Part shown: positions 1 to 7,920 of the stretch, in pieces
How the letters are laid out: each line of letters starts with the position of its first letter
How positions within the stretch are numbered: position 1 is the stretch's first letter
Origin: Synergistaceae bacterium
GTDB taxonomy: Bacteria > Synergistota > Synergistia > Synergistales > Aminobacteriaceae
Direction: 5' to 3'
Assembly: GCA_017540085.1 (NCBI GenBank)
Contig: JAFYBQ010000025.1
Span: 1 to 58,305 of the forward strand
DNA length: 58,305 nt
Position numbers and translations under genes: made by a program
Notes under the pieces: model-generated
What the model saw: the letters and a program-made list of their open reading frames with translations, nothing else
The model's database searches: none
What the model was told of the DNA's origin: nothing

Positions 1-28
1 CTCTGCCTTACCACTTGGCTATACCGCC
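1..28 (-). tRNA. tRNA-Cys, 5' part, truncated by the window edge
   Basis: Read on the minus strand, the first bases match the 5' acceptor strand, D-stem and D-loop of a bacterial tRNA-Cys, with the core GGCGGTATAGCCAAGTGG followed by TAAGGCAGAG. The 5' end is at 28. The anticodon lies outside the window, so the isotype rests on similarity of this half to tRNA-Cys. tRNA-Gln or another tRNA is possible. Confidence 0.6.
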
Positions 29-74
29 TTGCAACGGGAAATAATTTTAGTGATTTATCCCGCTTTCGTCAAGT

Positions 75-1205
75 TTATTTTTCACGTCCCTTTTTCCTTC
101 TCGGAAGCCTGACTTTTTTCGCGGTTTCGGCGATTTTTTTCTTCACTGTTTCTACTACATTCCCGACGGCCTCAGGTGTTTTCACTTCAGCAAGTTTTCT
201 CACGGACTCAGTACTCCCGATTAGAACCGCTATAGGGTGCATGACGGGTATATTCTCGCACACAATCTTGATGATTGAGATTATCGGCGTTGACAGAAGC
301 GCGCCCGGTATGCCCCAGATCATTCCCCACAGCAATAATGACAGCAGAATCATGACGGGACTCACTCCGAGCTTGTCGCCCATGACTTTCGGCGTAATCA
401 CGTTGCCTATGAGGAGCTGAATTGCCGCCAATGACACGAGAACCATAAACGGACGGAAAAGCCCCGGCGAAAATTGTATTATGGCCATGACAACAGGCGG
501 AATTGTCGCGATTATTGACCCGACTGTAGGAATGAAGTTTAGCAGGAATGTTAATACCCCCCAGCCCGCCGCAAGCCTCACGCCCAAGACCGTAAGCACA
601 AGCCACGCGCATACACCAGTAGCAAAGCTGATCAGAGTCAGAGTCCCAAGATACTGGCTGACCTGCTCGGAAATCGTAGAAAGAATTTTGCGTACACGCT
701 CGGAATTTCTGCCGAAAGCCTTGTTGATTTTGTCGTCAAGAAAAGGTGCCTCAATCATCATGAACATCAAGAATACCAGCGTCATGACAAATTTGCTTGA
801 CAGGGCGATGATGACGGATGAAATGTTGCTTGTGTTGCTGCGTAAAATCGCGAACCAGTCAAAATTTTTCACGGCCTCCGGGGGTACGCTCAATGTCTGC
901 ATGAGACTTACTGACCATTCTATGAGCTTGTCGGAGTATTCTGTGTAGACGTGCGCGAACTCGACAACCTGAGACGCTACGAACTTGAAGCCAAGAAGCC
1001 CGACTCCAGAGAGAATGGCGAACACGAGAATTACATTTGACCAGGCATTGAAGCGCAGAACGTTGCCGATTTTTATCACTGGCCTTAGCATTTGCAGAAT
1101 GAACCAGGCAATAACCAGCGGGATAAATACATTGCTTGCGACATTGAGGACAAAGCACAGCGTTACAGCCGAAAGAAAACCGATGAGGGCGAGAAGCATT
1201 TTCAT
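75..1205 (-). CDS. AI-2E family transporter (YdbI/PerM/TqsA-like permease)
   Basis: This 376-residue inner-membrane protein has about eight hydrophobic segments, in the usual family pattern of an N-terminal pair, a soluble middle part and a C-terminal cluster. The C-terminal membrane part carries the glycine/proline-rich segments (around FLLNFIPTVGSIIATIPP and LLLWGMIWGIPGALLSTP) typical of the AI-2E/UPF0118 family. The tail is basic and lysine-rich. The start at 1205 is preceded by AGGAG, and a TATAAT-like box lies at 1252-1257. Substrates in this family range from autoinducer-2 to ions, and none can be assigned here. It sits alone between a tRNA and the gap terminator. Confidence 0.85.
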   Translation of the reverse strand: MKMLLALIGFLSAVTLCFVLNVASNVFIPLVIAWFILQMLRPVIKIGNVLRFNAWSNVILVFAILSGVGLLGFKFVASQVVEFAHVYTEYSDKLIEWSVSLMQTLSVPPEAVKNFDWFAILRSNTSNISSVIIALSSKFVMTLVFLMFMMIEAPFLDDKINKAFGRNSERVRKILSTISEQVSQYLGTLTLISFATGVCAWLVLTVLGVRLAAGWGVLTFLLNFIPTVGSIIATIPPVVMAIIQFSPGLFRPFMVLVSLAAIQLLIGNVITPKVMGDKLGVSPVMILLSLLLWGMIWGIPGALLSTPIISIIKIVCENIPVMHPIAVLIGSTESVRKLAEVKTPEAVGNVVETVKKKIAETAKKVRLPRRKKGREK

Positions 1206-1263
1206 GTGAATGAATATTCATCTCCTGTTCTGTTTTATTGGGAATGGAAATATTATAGCGCAT

Positions 1264-1300
1264 AAAAAAAGACTCCCCCCGGTTAAATTCGGGAGGAGTC
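1264..1300 (-). terminator. rho-independent terminator of gap
   Basis: A hairpin with arms at 1271-1281 and 1290-1300 (GACTCC...GGAGTC, one internal mismatch) is followed on the minus strand by a run of seven T (plus-strand A run 1264-1270). It lies just 3' of gap. Confidence 0.85.
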
Positions 1301-1319
1301 CGGGAATTTTTCGTGAATG

Positions 1320-2333
1320 CTATTTAAGCTCGGAGAAGTACTTGATTGTGCGTACCATCTGGCATGTGTAGCTGTTCTCGTTGTCGTACCATGAAACAAC
1401 CTGTACGAGCGTCATATCATCGCCTACGGGCTTGCACTTTGTCTGAGTCGCGTCAAAGATTGACCCTGCTGTGCTGTCGATGATGTCGGAAGATACAATC
1501 TCTTCTGTGTTGTACTCGAATGACTCTGTCTCTTCCTTCTTCATCTGCTCGTTGACCTGCTCTTTTGTCCACGTGCCTTTGACGACAGCGTCAAGGATTG
1601 TTGTTGAGCCTGTCGGAGTCGGGACTCTCTGCGCTGCGCCGTCAAGTTTCCCGGCCAGCTCAGGAATTACGAGTCCGATAGCTTTTGCCGCGCCTGTTGA
1701 GTTAGGCACTATGTTGCAGGCCGCCGCCCTTGCGCGTCTCAAATCGCCTTTGCGGTGAGGGCCGTCAAGAATCATCTGATCCCCTGTGTAGGCGTGTACT
1801 GTCGTCATGAATCCTGACACTATCGGGGCAAGGTCATTGAGGGCTTTGGCCATAGGCGCGAGGCAGTTTGTTGTGCAGCTTGCCGCGGAGATGATTGTGT
1901 CTGTAGGCTTCAGTGTCTTGTGATTGACATTGTAGACGATTGTCGGAAGGTCATTGCCTGCGGGGGCGGAGATTACGACTTTGCGCGCACCTGCTTTGAT
2001 GTGTGCTTCAGCCTTTGCTTTTGACGCATAGAACCCGGAGCACTCAAGAACTACATCAACCTTCAGATCTCCCCAGGGAAGCTCCTCGGCTTTGGGCATG
2101 GCGTAAATTGTGATTGTCTTTCCGTCTACAGTGATTGTGCCTTTGTCATCGTCAAAATCTACTTTGTGCGGGTAACGTCCGTGTGTTGTGTCGAACTTGA
2201 GAAGGTGAGCGAGCATTTTAGGTTTCACAAGGTCATTGATTGCGACGACTTCATAGCCTTCTGCGTCAAACATCTGGCGGAAAGCAAGCCTGCCGATTCT
2301 GCCGAAGCCGTTGATAGCAACTCTTACAGCCAT
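1320..2333 (-). CDS. gap: Type I glyceraldehyde-3-phosphate dehydrogenase
   Basis: The enzyme interconverts glyceraldehyde-3-phosphate, NAD+ and phosphate with 1,3-bisphosphoglycerate in glycolysis, in the cytoplasm. At 337 residues it has normal family length. The Rossmann start [11 protein letters not shown] is at the N-terminus. The catalytic cysteine lies in [12 protein letters not shown] near residue 155. The catalytic C-terminal domain follows, including [10 protein letters not shown] and the SWYDNE segment near the end. The ATG is preceded by AGGAGGA and a TATAAT-like box is at 2368-2373. It is monocistronic, with its own terminator. Confidence 0.97.
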   Translation of the reverse strand: MAVRVAINGFGRIGRLAFRQMFDAEGYEVVAINDLVKPKMLAHLLKFDTTHGRYPHKVDFDDDKGTITVDGKTITIYAMPKAEELPWGDLKVDVVLECSGFYASKAKAEAHIKAGARKVVISAPAGNDLPTIVYNVNHKTLKPTDTIISAASCTTNCLAPMAKALNDLAPIVSGFMTTVHAYTGDQMILDGPHRKGDLRRARAAACNIVPNSTGAAKAIGLVIPELAGKLDGAAQRVPTPTGSTTILDAVVKGTWTKEQVNEQMKKEETESFEYNTEEIVSSDIIDSTAGSIFDATQTKCKPVGDDMTLVQVVSWYDNENSYTCQMVRTIKYFSELK

Positions 2334-2388
2334 AATTAATTTTTCCTCCTGTTATGTGAATGCGACTATTATACAACAATTCAGGCGC

Positions 2389-2418
2389 AAAAAAAGACCC
2401 GGCATTGTCCGCCGGATC
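2389..2418 (-). terminator. rho-independent terminator of the flagellin gene
   Basis: The arms at 2396-2403 and 2411-2418 (GACCCGGC / GCCGGATC) form a stem, and on the minus strand a seven-T run follows. It separates the flagellin gene from gap. Confidence 0.85.
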
Positions 2419-2459
2419 TCTTTGGGTTGGAGTTATATTTACTGGGAAAATTTCTGCCG

Positions 2460-4868
2460 TTAGCCCTGAAGGAGGCTCATCACTGACTGCGGGAGCTGGT
2501 TTGCCTGAGCAAGCATACTTGTACCGCTCTGGTTGAGGATCTGCAGCTTCACGAACTCCATCATTGTCTGGGCCATGTCCGCGTCTCTTATTCTGGACTC
2601 CGCCGCTGTCAGGTTGGACATTGTTGTTGTCAGGTTCTCGCTTGTGTAGTCGAGCGCGTTCTGGTACGCTCCGATTTTGGCGCGCTGTGATGACACTTTG
2701 CTGATTGCCGCGTCAATGAGGCCGATTGATTTCGAGGCCGACTCGCGTGTCGTAACGTTGATGTTCGTAACGCCGATTGAAGCCGCTGACATGTTGCCGA
2801 TGTCTATTGCGATGTCTTCTCCCTCATTCGCGCCGATCTGGAAGACCGTTGAGCTGTCGACAATGTGAATTGTTGCCTCGTATGTCGTATCATCGGGTGA
2901 GAGAATGAAATTCTTTTCCGCGTCGCTCCACACCGCTTTGATGTTGGCTGTCGGGTCAAACTCGATGTCAACGTTCGGGTGAAGGACTCCAACAAGTTTG
3001 TTGTCTGACACTTTGATGTTCGTCGCGCCGGGGATGGCGATTCCCGTGTGAGCGTCATATATTGATGCCCTGAATGCCGTTGTTGTGCCTGCTTTTACTT
3101 CATTGAGCGCGAATGTGTTGATTAAATCCTCGTCATCGCTGCTAAATGTAAGCTCACCGCCCGCGCCGGGAAGCACTGACCTGAACATGAACGTGCCGGG
3201 AACTGTCTCAAGTCCCTGTGAGTCTTCGCTGCCTTTCTCGACAAACGTGCAGAACTTGCTTGCGCCGGAGCCGTCAACATATGCGCCCTGCCCTAACTCT
3301 GTGCCGATTGCGTAGTTGAATTTGGCCTGAAGCTCGCGGATTGTGTCAGTCCCGTAAAGCGTTACTGTCGCGCTTTTGCCGTCGCCCTGATTGATTGTGA
3401 TTGTCTTGGGAGTCTCAAGCATGAACACGCCGGAGCTGTTCCAGAACGTATTGAGGTCGCGAAGTTTCGTATCAAGCGTGGCTGTCTTGCCGATGTAAGC
3501 CGCTGTGAATGAGGCCAGCGGGTCGTCGTCTTTAGCAGCGGGAGCTTTTGTCGAGAAATCTTCAGTTGTCGTTAGGATAATATCGCCTTCATAGACTGAA
3601 CCGTTATCGCCGTTTACGTAGAAATTACGGAAATGTATCTCCTTGCTGTCAAGGTCTGCACCCGCAGTAAGTCCAAATGTTACAGCATTTCCGCTCGCGT
3701 AACTTCCGTCATCTGCACATGTTACAGTTGCAGGGTCAGTTCCCCATTTGTTCGGCCAGTTTTCATCCTGAACGCCTGAAATCGATACTCCTGTGCCGGC
3801 TGCTGTGTAGGTGTAGACAAACTTTGTGCCGACTTCGATGTTGTCCGCATTTGCAAGCGTGAGCGTACAGGCATCAGCAGCCCCCAGTCCGAGTTTGTCG
3901 CCGATATTTTTCGTGGTTGACGTTACTATAATCTCGTCCTCAAGGTAATTATCTACATTGCCGTCTTTGCCGAGCACGTTCGATGTTGCCCGGAGCGTTA
4001 CGCTTCCATCCGCGCCTGTTCCTGTCTTTGACACAACCTCGAAAAGCACGCTTGCGTTGGCTGTCTGTGTCGTGCCGCCTCCGAATGTTACCGCGGCGAT
4101 CGCATTCGCGGCAGTGCCTGAACCAGCGTTATAGAAGCCTGTAAGTTTCGCGCCCTCTGCCGCTGTTGTCTTCTTGACCGTGTAATCCCCCGCCGGAAGG
4201 TTGTCGACAGTAACATCCTTTATGCCCTTGTCCGAATCAACTACCTTGTCCGTGATTACATTGGGGTGCTTGATGGTCATCACTGAGGACTTCTGAACCT
4301 GCCCCGCTCCTGTCTGGCTGGGGTCAACATTCACCGTGATTTTGTAGTTGCCCTCAAAGGATTTCTTCTGCCCGAACTGGTCAATCTCCCTCAGCGAGCC
4401 GCGAACGTATACTTTCACGCTCTGATTGCTAGATGATGTGATTCCCGCTGATGAGCCGTCAAGAAGCCTCTTCTTGTTGAACTGTGTAGTCTTTGCGATT
4501 CTGTCTATCTGATCCTGTAACTGATCTATTTCCTGCTGTATATAGCTTCTGTCCTGTGATGTGAGTGTGTCGTTGCTGGCCTGAACCGCAAGCTCGCGCA
4601 TTCTCTGGAGCATTGAGTTGGTCTCGCCTAACGCGCCTTCAGCAACCTGAAGCATTGATGTAGCGTCCTGAGTGTTACGGATTGCCACTTCAAGGCCGGA
4701 AATCTGAGCGCGCATTTTCTCGGAGATCGCGAACCCTGCCGCGTCATCTGCCGCTGAATTTATGCGGAGTCCTGTTGACAACTTCTGTATTGTCTTCTCC
4801 ATCGCGTTATTCGTCGCATTGAGCGAGTTATACGCCGTGAGTGCCGGTATGTTGTGATATATCCTCAT
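2460..4868 (-). CDS. fliC: Flagellin with a large central insertion
   Basis: This 802-residue flagellar filament subunit is exported through the flagellar type III apparatus. Residues 1 to about 145 form the conserved D0/D1 helices (KLSTGLRINSAADDAAG, MRAQISGL). The last 110 or so residues form the C-terminal D1/D0 helices (SNLTAAESRIRDADMAQ, LQILNQSGTSMLAQANQLPQ). The central 540 residues are beta-rich, Thr/Gly/Asp-rich and not recognisable, so this is a giant flagellin with surface-exposed D2/D3 domains (typical flagellins are 270-500 aa). AGGAGG precedes the ATG. A sigma28-like promoter lies upstream and a terminator downstream, so the gene is monocistronic. Confidence 0.95.
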   Translation of the reverse strand: MRIYHNIPALTAYNSLNATNNAMEKTIQKLSTGLRINSAADDAAGFAISEKMRAQISGLEVAIRNTQDATSMLQVAEGALGETNSMLQRMRELAVQASNDTLTSQDRSYIQQEIDQLQDQIDRIAKTTQFNKKRLLDGSSAGITSSSNQSVKVYVRGSLREIDQFGQKKSFEGNYKITVNVDPSQTGAGQVQKSSVMTIKHPNVITDKVVDSDKGIKDVTVDNLPAGDYTVKKTTAAEGAKLTGFYNAGSGTAANAIAAVTFGGGTTQTANASVLFEVVSKTGTGADGSVTLRATSNVLGKDGNVDNYLEDEIIVTSTTKNIGDKLGLGAADACTLTLANADNIEVGTKFVYTYTAAGTGVSISGVQDENWPNKWGTDPATVTCADDGSYASGNAVTFGLTAGADLDSKEIHFRNFYVNGDNGSVYEGDIILTTTEDFSTKAPAAKDDDPLASFTAAYIGKTATLDTKLRDLNTFWNSSGVFMLETPKTITINQGDGKSATVTLYGTDTIRELQAKFNYAIGTELGQGAYVDGSGASKFCTFVEKGSEDSQGLETVPGTFMFRSVLPGAGGELTFSSDDEDLINTFALNEVKAGTTTAFRASIYDAHTGIAIPGATNIKVSDNKLVGVLHPNVDIEFDPTANIKAVWSDAEKNFILSPDDTTYEATIHIVDSSTVFQIGANEGEDIAIDIGNMSAASIGVTNINVTTRESASKSIGLIDAAISKVSSQRAKIGAYQNALDYTSENLTTTMSNLTAAESRIRDADMAQTMMEFVKLQILNQSGTSMLAQANQLPQSVMSLLQG

Positions 4869-4947
4869 TGTGTGTAAGCCTCCTGCAAACGGTGAAATTT
4901 GTCTCCGTCTCTCAAATTTTGGGTTTTGTGCTGCATTCCCTTGCAGT

Positions 4948-4975
4948 GTATCGGCTTCCCTGCCCTCACGTGTTA
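4948..4975 (-). promoter_or_regulatory. Sigma28 (FliA)-like promoter of the flagellin gene
   Basis: On the minus strand, TAACACGT is separated by 12 nt from GCCGATAC. The FliA consensus is TAAAGTTT-N11-GCCGATAA. The -10 element differs at one base, and the -35 element and spacer are slightly off. It lies about 80 nt upstream of the flagellin ATG, as expected for a late flagellar gene. Confidence 0.65.
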
Positions 4976-5024
4976 TATATCGGCCTGCGATTTTGAGACT
5001 TTAATTTTTGCGGGCGGGCATGAT

Positions 5025-5052
5025 TTGACATTGGCGCGAAATTTGGTATTAT
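5025..5052 (+). promoter_or_regulatory. Sigma70 promoter of tRNA-Val
   Basis: A perfect -35 TTGACA (5025-5030) and a TATTAT -10 (5047-5052) are separated by 16 bp. They end 19 nt before the mature tRNA-Val 5' end. Confidence 0.8.
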
Positions 5053-5071
5053 ACCTTTCGTTTTGCCAGAC

Positions 5072-5143
5072 GGGTGGTTAGTTCAGAGGTAGAACGCTTC
5101 CTTGACACGGAAGAGGTCAGAAGTTCGATTCTTCTATCACCCA
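5072..5143 (+). tRNA. tRNA-Val (GAC anticodon)
   Basis: The cloverleaf is readable by eye. Acceptor strands GGGTGGT and ATCACCC pair with one G-U, and the discriminator base is A. The anticodon arm is CTTCC-TTGACAC-GGAAG with GAC as anticodon. The T arm contains GTTCGATTC. CCA is not encoded. A sigma70 promoter lies immediately upstream and a hairpin immediately downstream, so it is an independent unit. Confidence 0.95.
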
Positions 5144-5153
5144 TCACAGAAAA

Positions 5154-5185
5154 GGGACTCGCATTCGGTGCGGGTCTCTTGTTTT
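5154..5185 (+). terminator. Terminator of tRNA-Val
   Basis: The arms GGGACTCGCA and TGCGGGTCTC pair around a TTCGG loop (two G-U pairs), followed by TTGTTTT. It starts 10 nt after the tRNA. Confidence 0.75.
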
Positions 5186-5221
5186 ATGTCTGGCCATGTG
5201 AAAATTTCCCCGTTCCCTCTG

Positions 5222-5455
5222 CGCCCCCTCTCTGCCCTCGCCTTTCGCAGGGTTGACCCCTCCGCGACCCCTCCGTCCTTCGGACACCTCCCCTTTCGCA
5301 GAGTTGTCGACCCCTCCGCCTTGCAGGCACCTCCCCTTTCGCAGGGGAGGCAAGAGCCTCGGCGCGAGTCCCTCGTCCCCCCTGCCAAGGGGGGAGGGAG
5401 CGCAAGCGGAAGGGGGGTAGCCCTGCCAAGGGGGGATTTAGGGGGGTAGTTTTTG
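5222..5455. repeat. GC-rich hairpin repeat element (composite intergenic repeat)
   Basis: This 350-bp gene-free interval holds a mosaic of related short units. CCTTTCGCAG recurs three times (5241, near 5292, near 5335), each flanked by ACCCCTCCG-type blocks. CCTCCCC-TTTCGCA-GGGGAGG at 5330-5350 forms a perfect 7-bp hairpin. CTGCCAAGGGGGGA occurs twice at the right end. A segment near 5391-5419 (GGGGGGAGGGAGCGCAAGCG) recurs nearly unchanged, in the opposite orientation, at 40187-40217. Long open frames run through it on both strands but have proline/arginine-rich composition and no homology I recognise, so I treat the block as non-coding. Such elements resemble dispersed REP/MITE-like intergenic repeats. 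Confidence 0.75.
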
Positions 5456-5496
5456 CGGTGGGATTTGATGGGGAATACGGGGGATAAAAGTATAGC

Positions 5497-6297
5497 CTAT
5501 TCCTGAGTCGCGGTGTCGTCCCTGCGTGTGTCGCGGCGGTTTCTGTTTCTCCGTCTTGGGTAACGGCTCTGCGGGGCGGGATTCCTTGCTCCGGCTTTCT
5601 CGTTAAGCTCGCGCTGTACACGGACTCGCAGTGTAGCCGGGCCGGGCATTCTGACTTCTTCCGGCTCAAATTTCGGGATTACTACGACTTTTCTTGACGG
5701 GGATTCGCCGACTGACTCGGTCGTAACATCGCTGCGGTTCTTCAGCGTTGTGTGAATTACCCAGCGTTCCCAGCTTGCCATAGGGTCAAGCCTGACGGGT
5801 CTGCCGAATTTCACCGCCTGCCGTGCTGTAGCCTCCGCGAGACGCTCAAGACTCTTAGTCCTCCGTTCACGGTAGCCACATGAGTCGATCTTTATTCGCG
5901 GCTCTGTCTTAGGGTCTCTCAGCGCAAGATTCACGATGTACTCAAGCCCCTTCAGCGCGTCCCCGTAACGCCCGACAACGTAATCTGCGGCATCATCGCC
6001 CTGAATGTCGATCATATTCCGCTCAGTCTCAGACATGGCCGGGTGTGCGTCAAAATCCATAAGCCTCAGAATTTCGCCGACAAACTCAAGTCCCCTCGCC
6101 ATAATATCCGGGCGGGCATTCGCTGTAACCTCAACGCGGATTTTCTTGCTCCCGAACAAACCCAGAAATCCGTCGCGCTCCGTGCTGAGTATTTCCGCGT
6201 GCAGATCCTCAACGGGTAATTTCCACTGCCGGGAAGCCTCGTTCAATGCCTCCTGAACGTCAGGGACTTCAAGCGTTATTTTTCTTTCCTGAATCAT
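5497..6297 (-). CDS. khpB: RNA-binding protein KhpB (Jag/SpoIIIJ-associated)
   Basis: This 266-residue cytoplasmic RNA-binding protein has a Jag-N domain from residue 1 (ITLEVPDVQEALNEA, GFLGLFGSKKIRVEV), then a KH-type region and an R3H domain. The R3H region includes the RIKIDSCGYRERR-type segment and a basic C-terminal tail (RRRNRNRRDTRRDD). The ATG at 6297 overlaps the yidC stop codon as ATGA. A longer open frame extends upstream inside yidC, but the Jag-N domain and the coupling decide this start. The order rpmH-rnpA-yidD-yidC-jag is the classical one near oriC in many bacteria. Confidence 0.93.
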   Translation of the reverse strand: MIQERKITLEVPDVQEALNEASRQWKLPVEDLHAEILSTERDGFLGLFGSKKIRVEVTANARPDIMARGLEFVGEILRLMDFDAHPAMSETERNMIDIQGDDAADYVVGRYGDALKGLEYIVNLALRDPKTEPRIKIDSCGYRERRTKSLERLAEATARQAVKFGRPVRLDPMASWERWVIHTTLKNRSDVTTESVGESPSRKVVVIPKFEPEEVRMPGPATLRVRVQRELNEKAGARNPAPQSRYPRRRNRNRRDTRRDDTATQE

Positions 6298-7124
6298 TTT
6301 GTCTTTGGTTTCTCCTTGTACAGCGTGGGCTTCTGACTCATTTCCTCGCTCGTTTTCTTTGAGACTCTGAGCTGGTGAATTATTCCCATCAGTGAGGACA
6401 CTCCCCAGTAGAGCAGGACTCCCCCCGGAAGCCCGAAGCATATAAACGTCAGGAACAGCGGCATAAACCAGTTCATCATAGCCATCTGAGAATTTCCCGC
6501 GCTCGTCAAATGCTGCTGCAGCCACGTAAGATAGGCAATCAGTATCAGCAGTATGAAGTTGAATATCCATGTCCCAATGTGCGAGAAGAGGAGTCCCAGA
6601 TTCGTGAATGACGAAAGAAATACCATGATGAAGCCGAGCTGCTCATCAGGAATCCTCACGCCGGACTCGTCAACAAGATTCAGCGCGTTGGCTACTGTCG
6701 TAAGGACACTCCCGCCAAGGTTCACGCCGAAAAATGTAACGTCCGTGAATGCCTCTGTCTTTGTCAGGTCATACAGTACCCCGTACAGTAATATGAATAT
6801 CGGTAGCTGTATGATTAACGGAAGGCAGCCGCTTGCCGGGTTCACTTTGTTGTCCTTGTAGAGTGCCATTGTCTCTTGATTGAGTCGGTCTTTGTCGTCC
6901 GAGTATTTCTCCTGCAAGACCTTCAATTGAGGCTGCAATTTCTGCATTTTCTGCATACTGTTCATTTGCTTGACCGTAAGAGGGTGCATAAGGAGACGGA
7001 CTAGCAGAGTCAGCGCGATGATTGCCAGACCCCATGCGAAATTTGTACCGATTCCGATTGATGTAATGCCGCTGTGGATTGTCTCAAGAAGTGCCAGCAG
7101 CAATGATTTTGCCTGTGCCCACAT
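6294..7124 (-). CDS. yidC: Membrane protein insertase YidC (Oxa1 family)
   Basis: This 276-residue polytopic protein inserts and folds inner-membrane proteins with or without Sec. It has the Oxa1 core: a first TM followed by the charged coiled-coil hairpin (LTVKQMNSMQKMQKLQPQLK, residues 50-70), NPASGCLPLIIQLPIFILLY in the second TM, then three further TM segments ending with FGLPGGVLLYWGVSSL and a basic tail. It is the short form lacking the large periplasmic domain of the enterobacterial protein. It lies 3 nt downstream of yidD and overlaps khpB by 4 nt. Confidence 0.96.
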   Translation of the reverse strand: MWAQAKSLLLALLETIHSGITSIGIGTNFAWGLAIIALTLLVRLLMHPLTVKQMNSMQKMQKLQPQLKVLQEKYSDDKDRLNQETMALYKDNKVNPASGCLPLIIQLPIFILLYGVLYDLTKTEAFTDVTFFGVNLGGSVLTTVANALNLVDESGVRIPDEQLGFIMVFLSSFTNLGLLFSHIGTWIFNFILLILIAYLTWLQQHLTSAGNSQMAMMNWFMPLFLTFICFGLPGGVLLYWGVSSLMGIIHQLRVSKKTSEEMSQKPTLYKEKPKTK

Positions 7125-7127
7125 GTA

Positions 7128-7361
7128 TTATTGTTTCACCTCTCGTAATTTTTTCGGCGGAAGGTCAACGCCCCCCGGATTCCAGAATCCGCACTTTAAC
7201 AGCCTCTTCACCGTCAGCAAAGTCCCGCGCAAGAATCCCCATTCCTCGTAAACGCTTATGGCATAGTTTGAGCATGTCGGGTAAAAGCGGCAGTTATTGC
7301 CTAAGTACGGTGATATTGCAGACTGGTATATGCGGATTAAGATTATAGCGATGTACTTCAT
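7128..7361 (-). CDS. yidD: Membrane protein insertion efficiency factor YidD
   Basis: This 77-residue protein shows the family motifs YQSAISPYLGNNCRFYPTCS and WNPGGVDLPP, with conserved cysteines and an N-terminal amphipathic helix. It assists YidC-dependent insertion at the membrane. Its ATG overlaps the rnpA stop as ATGA, which indicates translational coupling. Confidence 0.95.
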   Translation of the reverse strand: MKYIAIILIRIYQSAISPYLGNNCRFYPTCSNYAISVYEEWGFLRGTLLTVKRLLKCGFWNPGGVDLPPKKLREVKQ

Positions 7362-7693
7362 TTGATGAGCTTCCTGCGTAACATTAGGGTTTCGAGTTCG
7401 CGCTGAATGTCTGTTGATTTTGATGTGAGTCCTTTGTCCTGTAACAGTAATACTATCTTCATGCCTGAGATTATACGCCCGGAAATTTCGCGGAAGGCCG
7501 CCCGCAATATTCTGCGCCCCCTCGTGCGTATGTGTGCTTTGCCCTGACGTTTTCCGACAGCACAGCCGAATTTTATTCCCCCGTCATCGCCCCGCAAATA
7601 CAATATCCGCACCAGCCCTCCGTTTATCCTTGCGCCAGTGCGGAATATCTCATCAAACTCACGGCCTTTCCTGAGCCTTGAGACTCTAAGCAC
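7358..7693 (-). CDS. rnpA: Ribonuclease P protein component
   Basis: This 111-residue basic protein binds RNase P RNA for 5' maturation of tRNA. The N-terminal [15 protein letters not shown] and the RNR-type helix ([18 protein letters not shown]) are characteristic. The start is a GTG at 7693, which overlaps the last codons of rpmH by 8 nt. No other in-frame start lies near the conserved N-terminus. It overlaps yidD downstream by 4 nt. Confidence 0.93.
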   Translation of the reverse strand: MLRVSRLRKGREFDEIFRTGARINGGLVRILYLRGDDGGIKFGCAVGKRQGKAHIRTRGRRILRAAFREISGRIISGMKIVLLLQDKGLTSKSTDIQRELETLMLRRKLIK

Positions 7694-7826
7694 GTGTCAG
7701 AAATTTGCGTCCCTTGCGCCTTCTGTTACGGAGAATTTTGCGCCCTGAAGGTGTTTCGCTGCGGGCGAGAAATCCTATCTTGCGTTTTCTGGGTAACTTG
7801 TGAGGCTGAAATGTTCCCTTCTTCAT
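7686..7826 (-). CDS. rpmH: 50S ribosomal protein L34
   Basis: This 46-residue protein begins [16 protein letters not shown], continues with an FLAR segment, and ends in the basic RRRKGR segment. That matches L34 along the whole length. AAAGGAG lies at a normal distance before the ATG. The 3' end overlaps the rnpA GTG start. It heads the operon rpmH-rnpA-yidD-yidC-khpB. Confidence 0.96.
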   Translation of the reverse strand: MKKGTFQPHKLPRKRKIGFLARSETPSGRKILRNRRRKGRKFLTRA

Positions 7827-7864
7827 GAACTGGCTACTCCTTTGTGAAATGAAATGATTGCCGA

Positions 7865-7894
7865 ATTATAGCACAGTGAATTTTTAGTGTACAA
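7865..7894 (-). promoter_or_regulatory. Promoter of the rpmH operon
   Basis: On the minus strand, TTGTAC (7889-7894) and an extended -10 TGCTATAAT (TATAAT at 7865-7870) are spaced by 18 bp. It lies about 40 nt upstream of the rpmH ATG. A TACAAT box for the divergent rapZ unit (7890-7895, plus strand, weak -35) overlaps its -35 region, so the two units may interfere. Confidence 0.65.
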
Positions 7895-7920
7895 TGACGG
7901 CGCAAGGGGGTATTCACACG

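Noticed and set aside
481-948. Long antisense frames in the AI-2E permease gene (and similar ones in gap, flg, cit and hydrogenase genes)
   Set aside because: They mirror the codon structure of the real gene, have no ribosome sites and no domain features.
4899-5081. 60-codon plus-strand frame upstream of tRNA-Val
   Set aside because: It overlaps the flagellin leader, both promoters and the tRNA; no ribosome site.
5102-5669. Several open frames across the GC-rich repeat (for example 5102-5449 plus, 5184-5669 minus)
   Set aside because: They read through hairpin repeats, have Pro/Arg-rich composition, lack ribosome sites and overlap tRNA-Val or khpB.
6298-6570. N-terminal extension of khpB into yidC
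   Set aside because: The Jag-N domain begins at 6297, where ATGA coupling with yidC fits; the extension is an out-of-phase reading of yidC.
7894-7920. ATG at 7894 as rapZ start
   Set aside because: No ribosome site, and it lies within a likely -10 box; TTG at 7921 follows AAGGGGG and fits the RapZ N-terminus.
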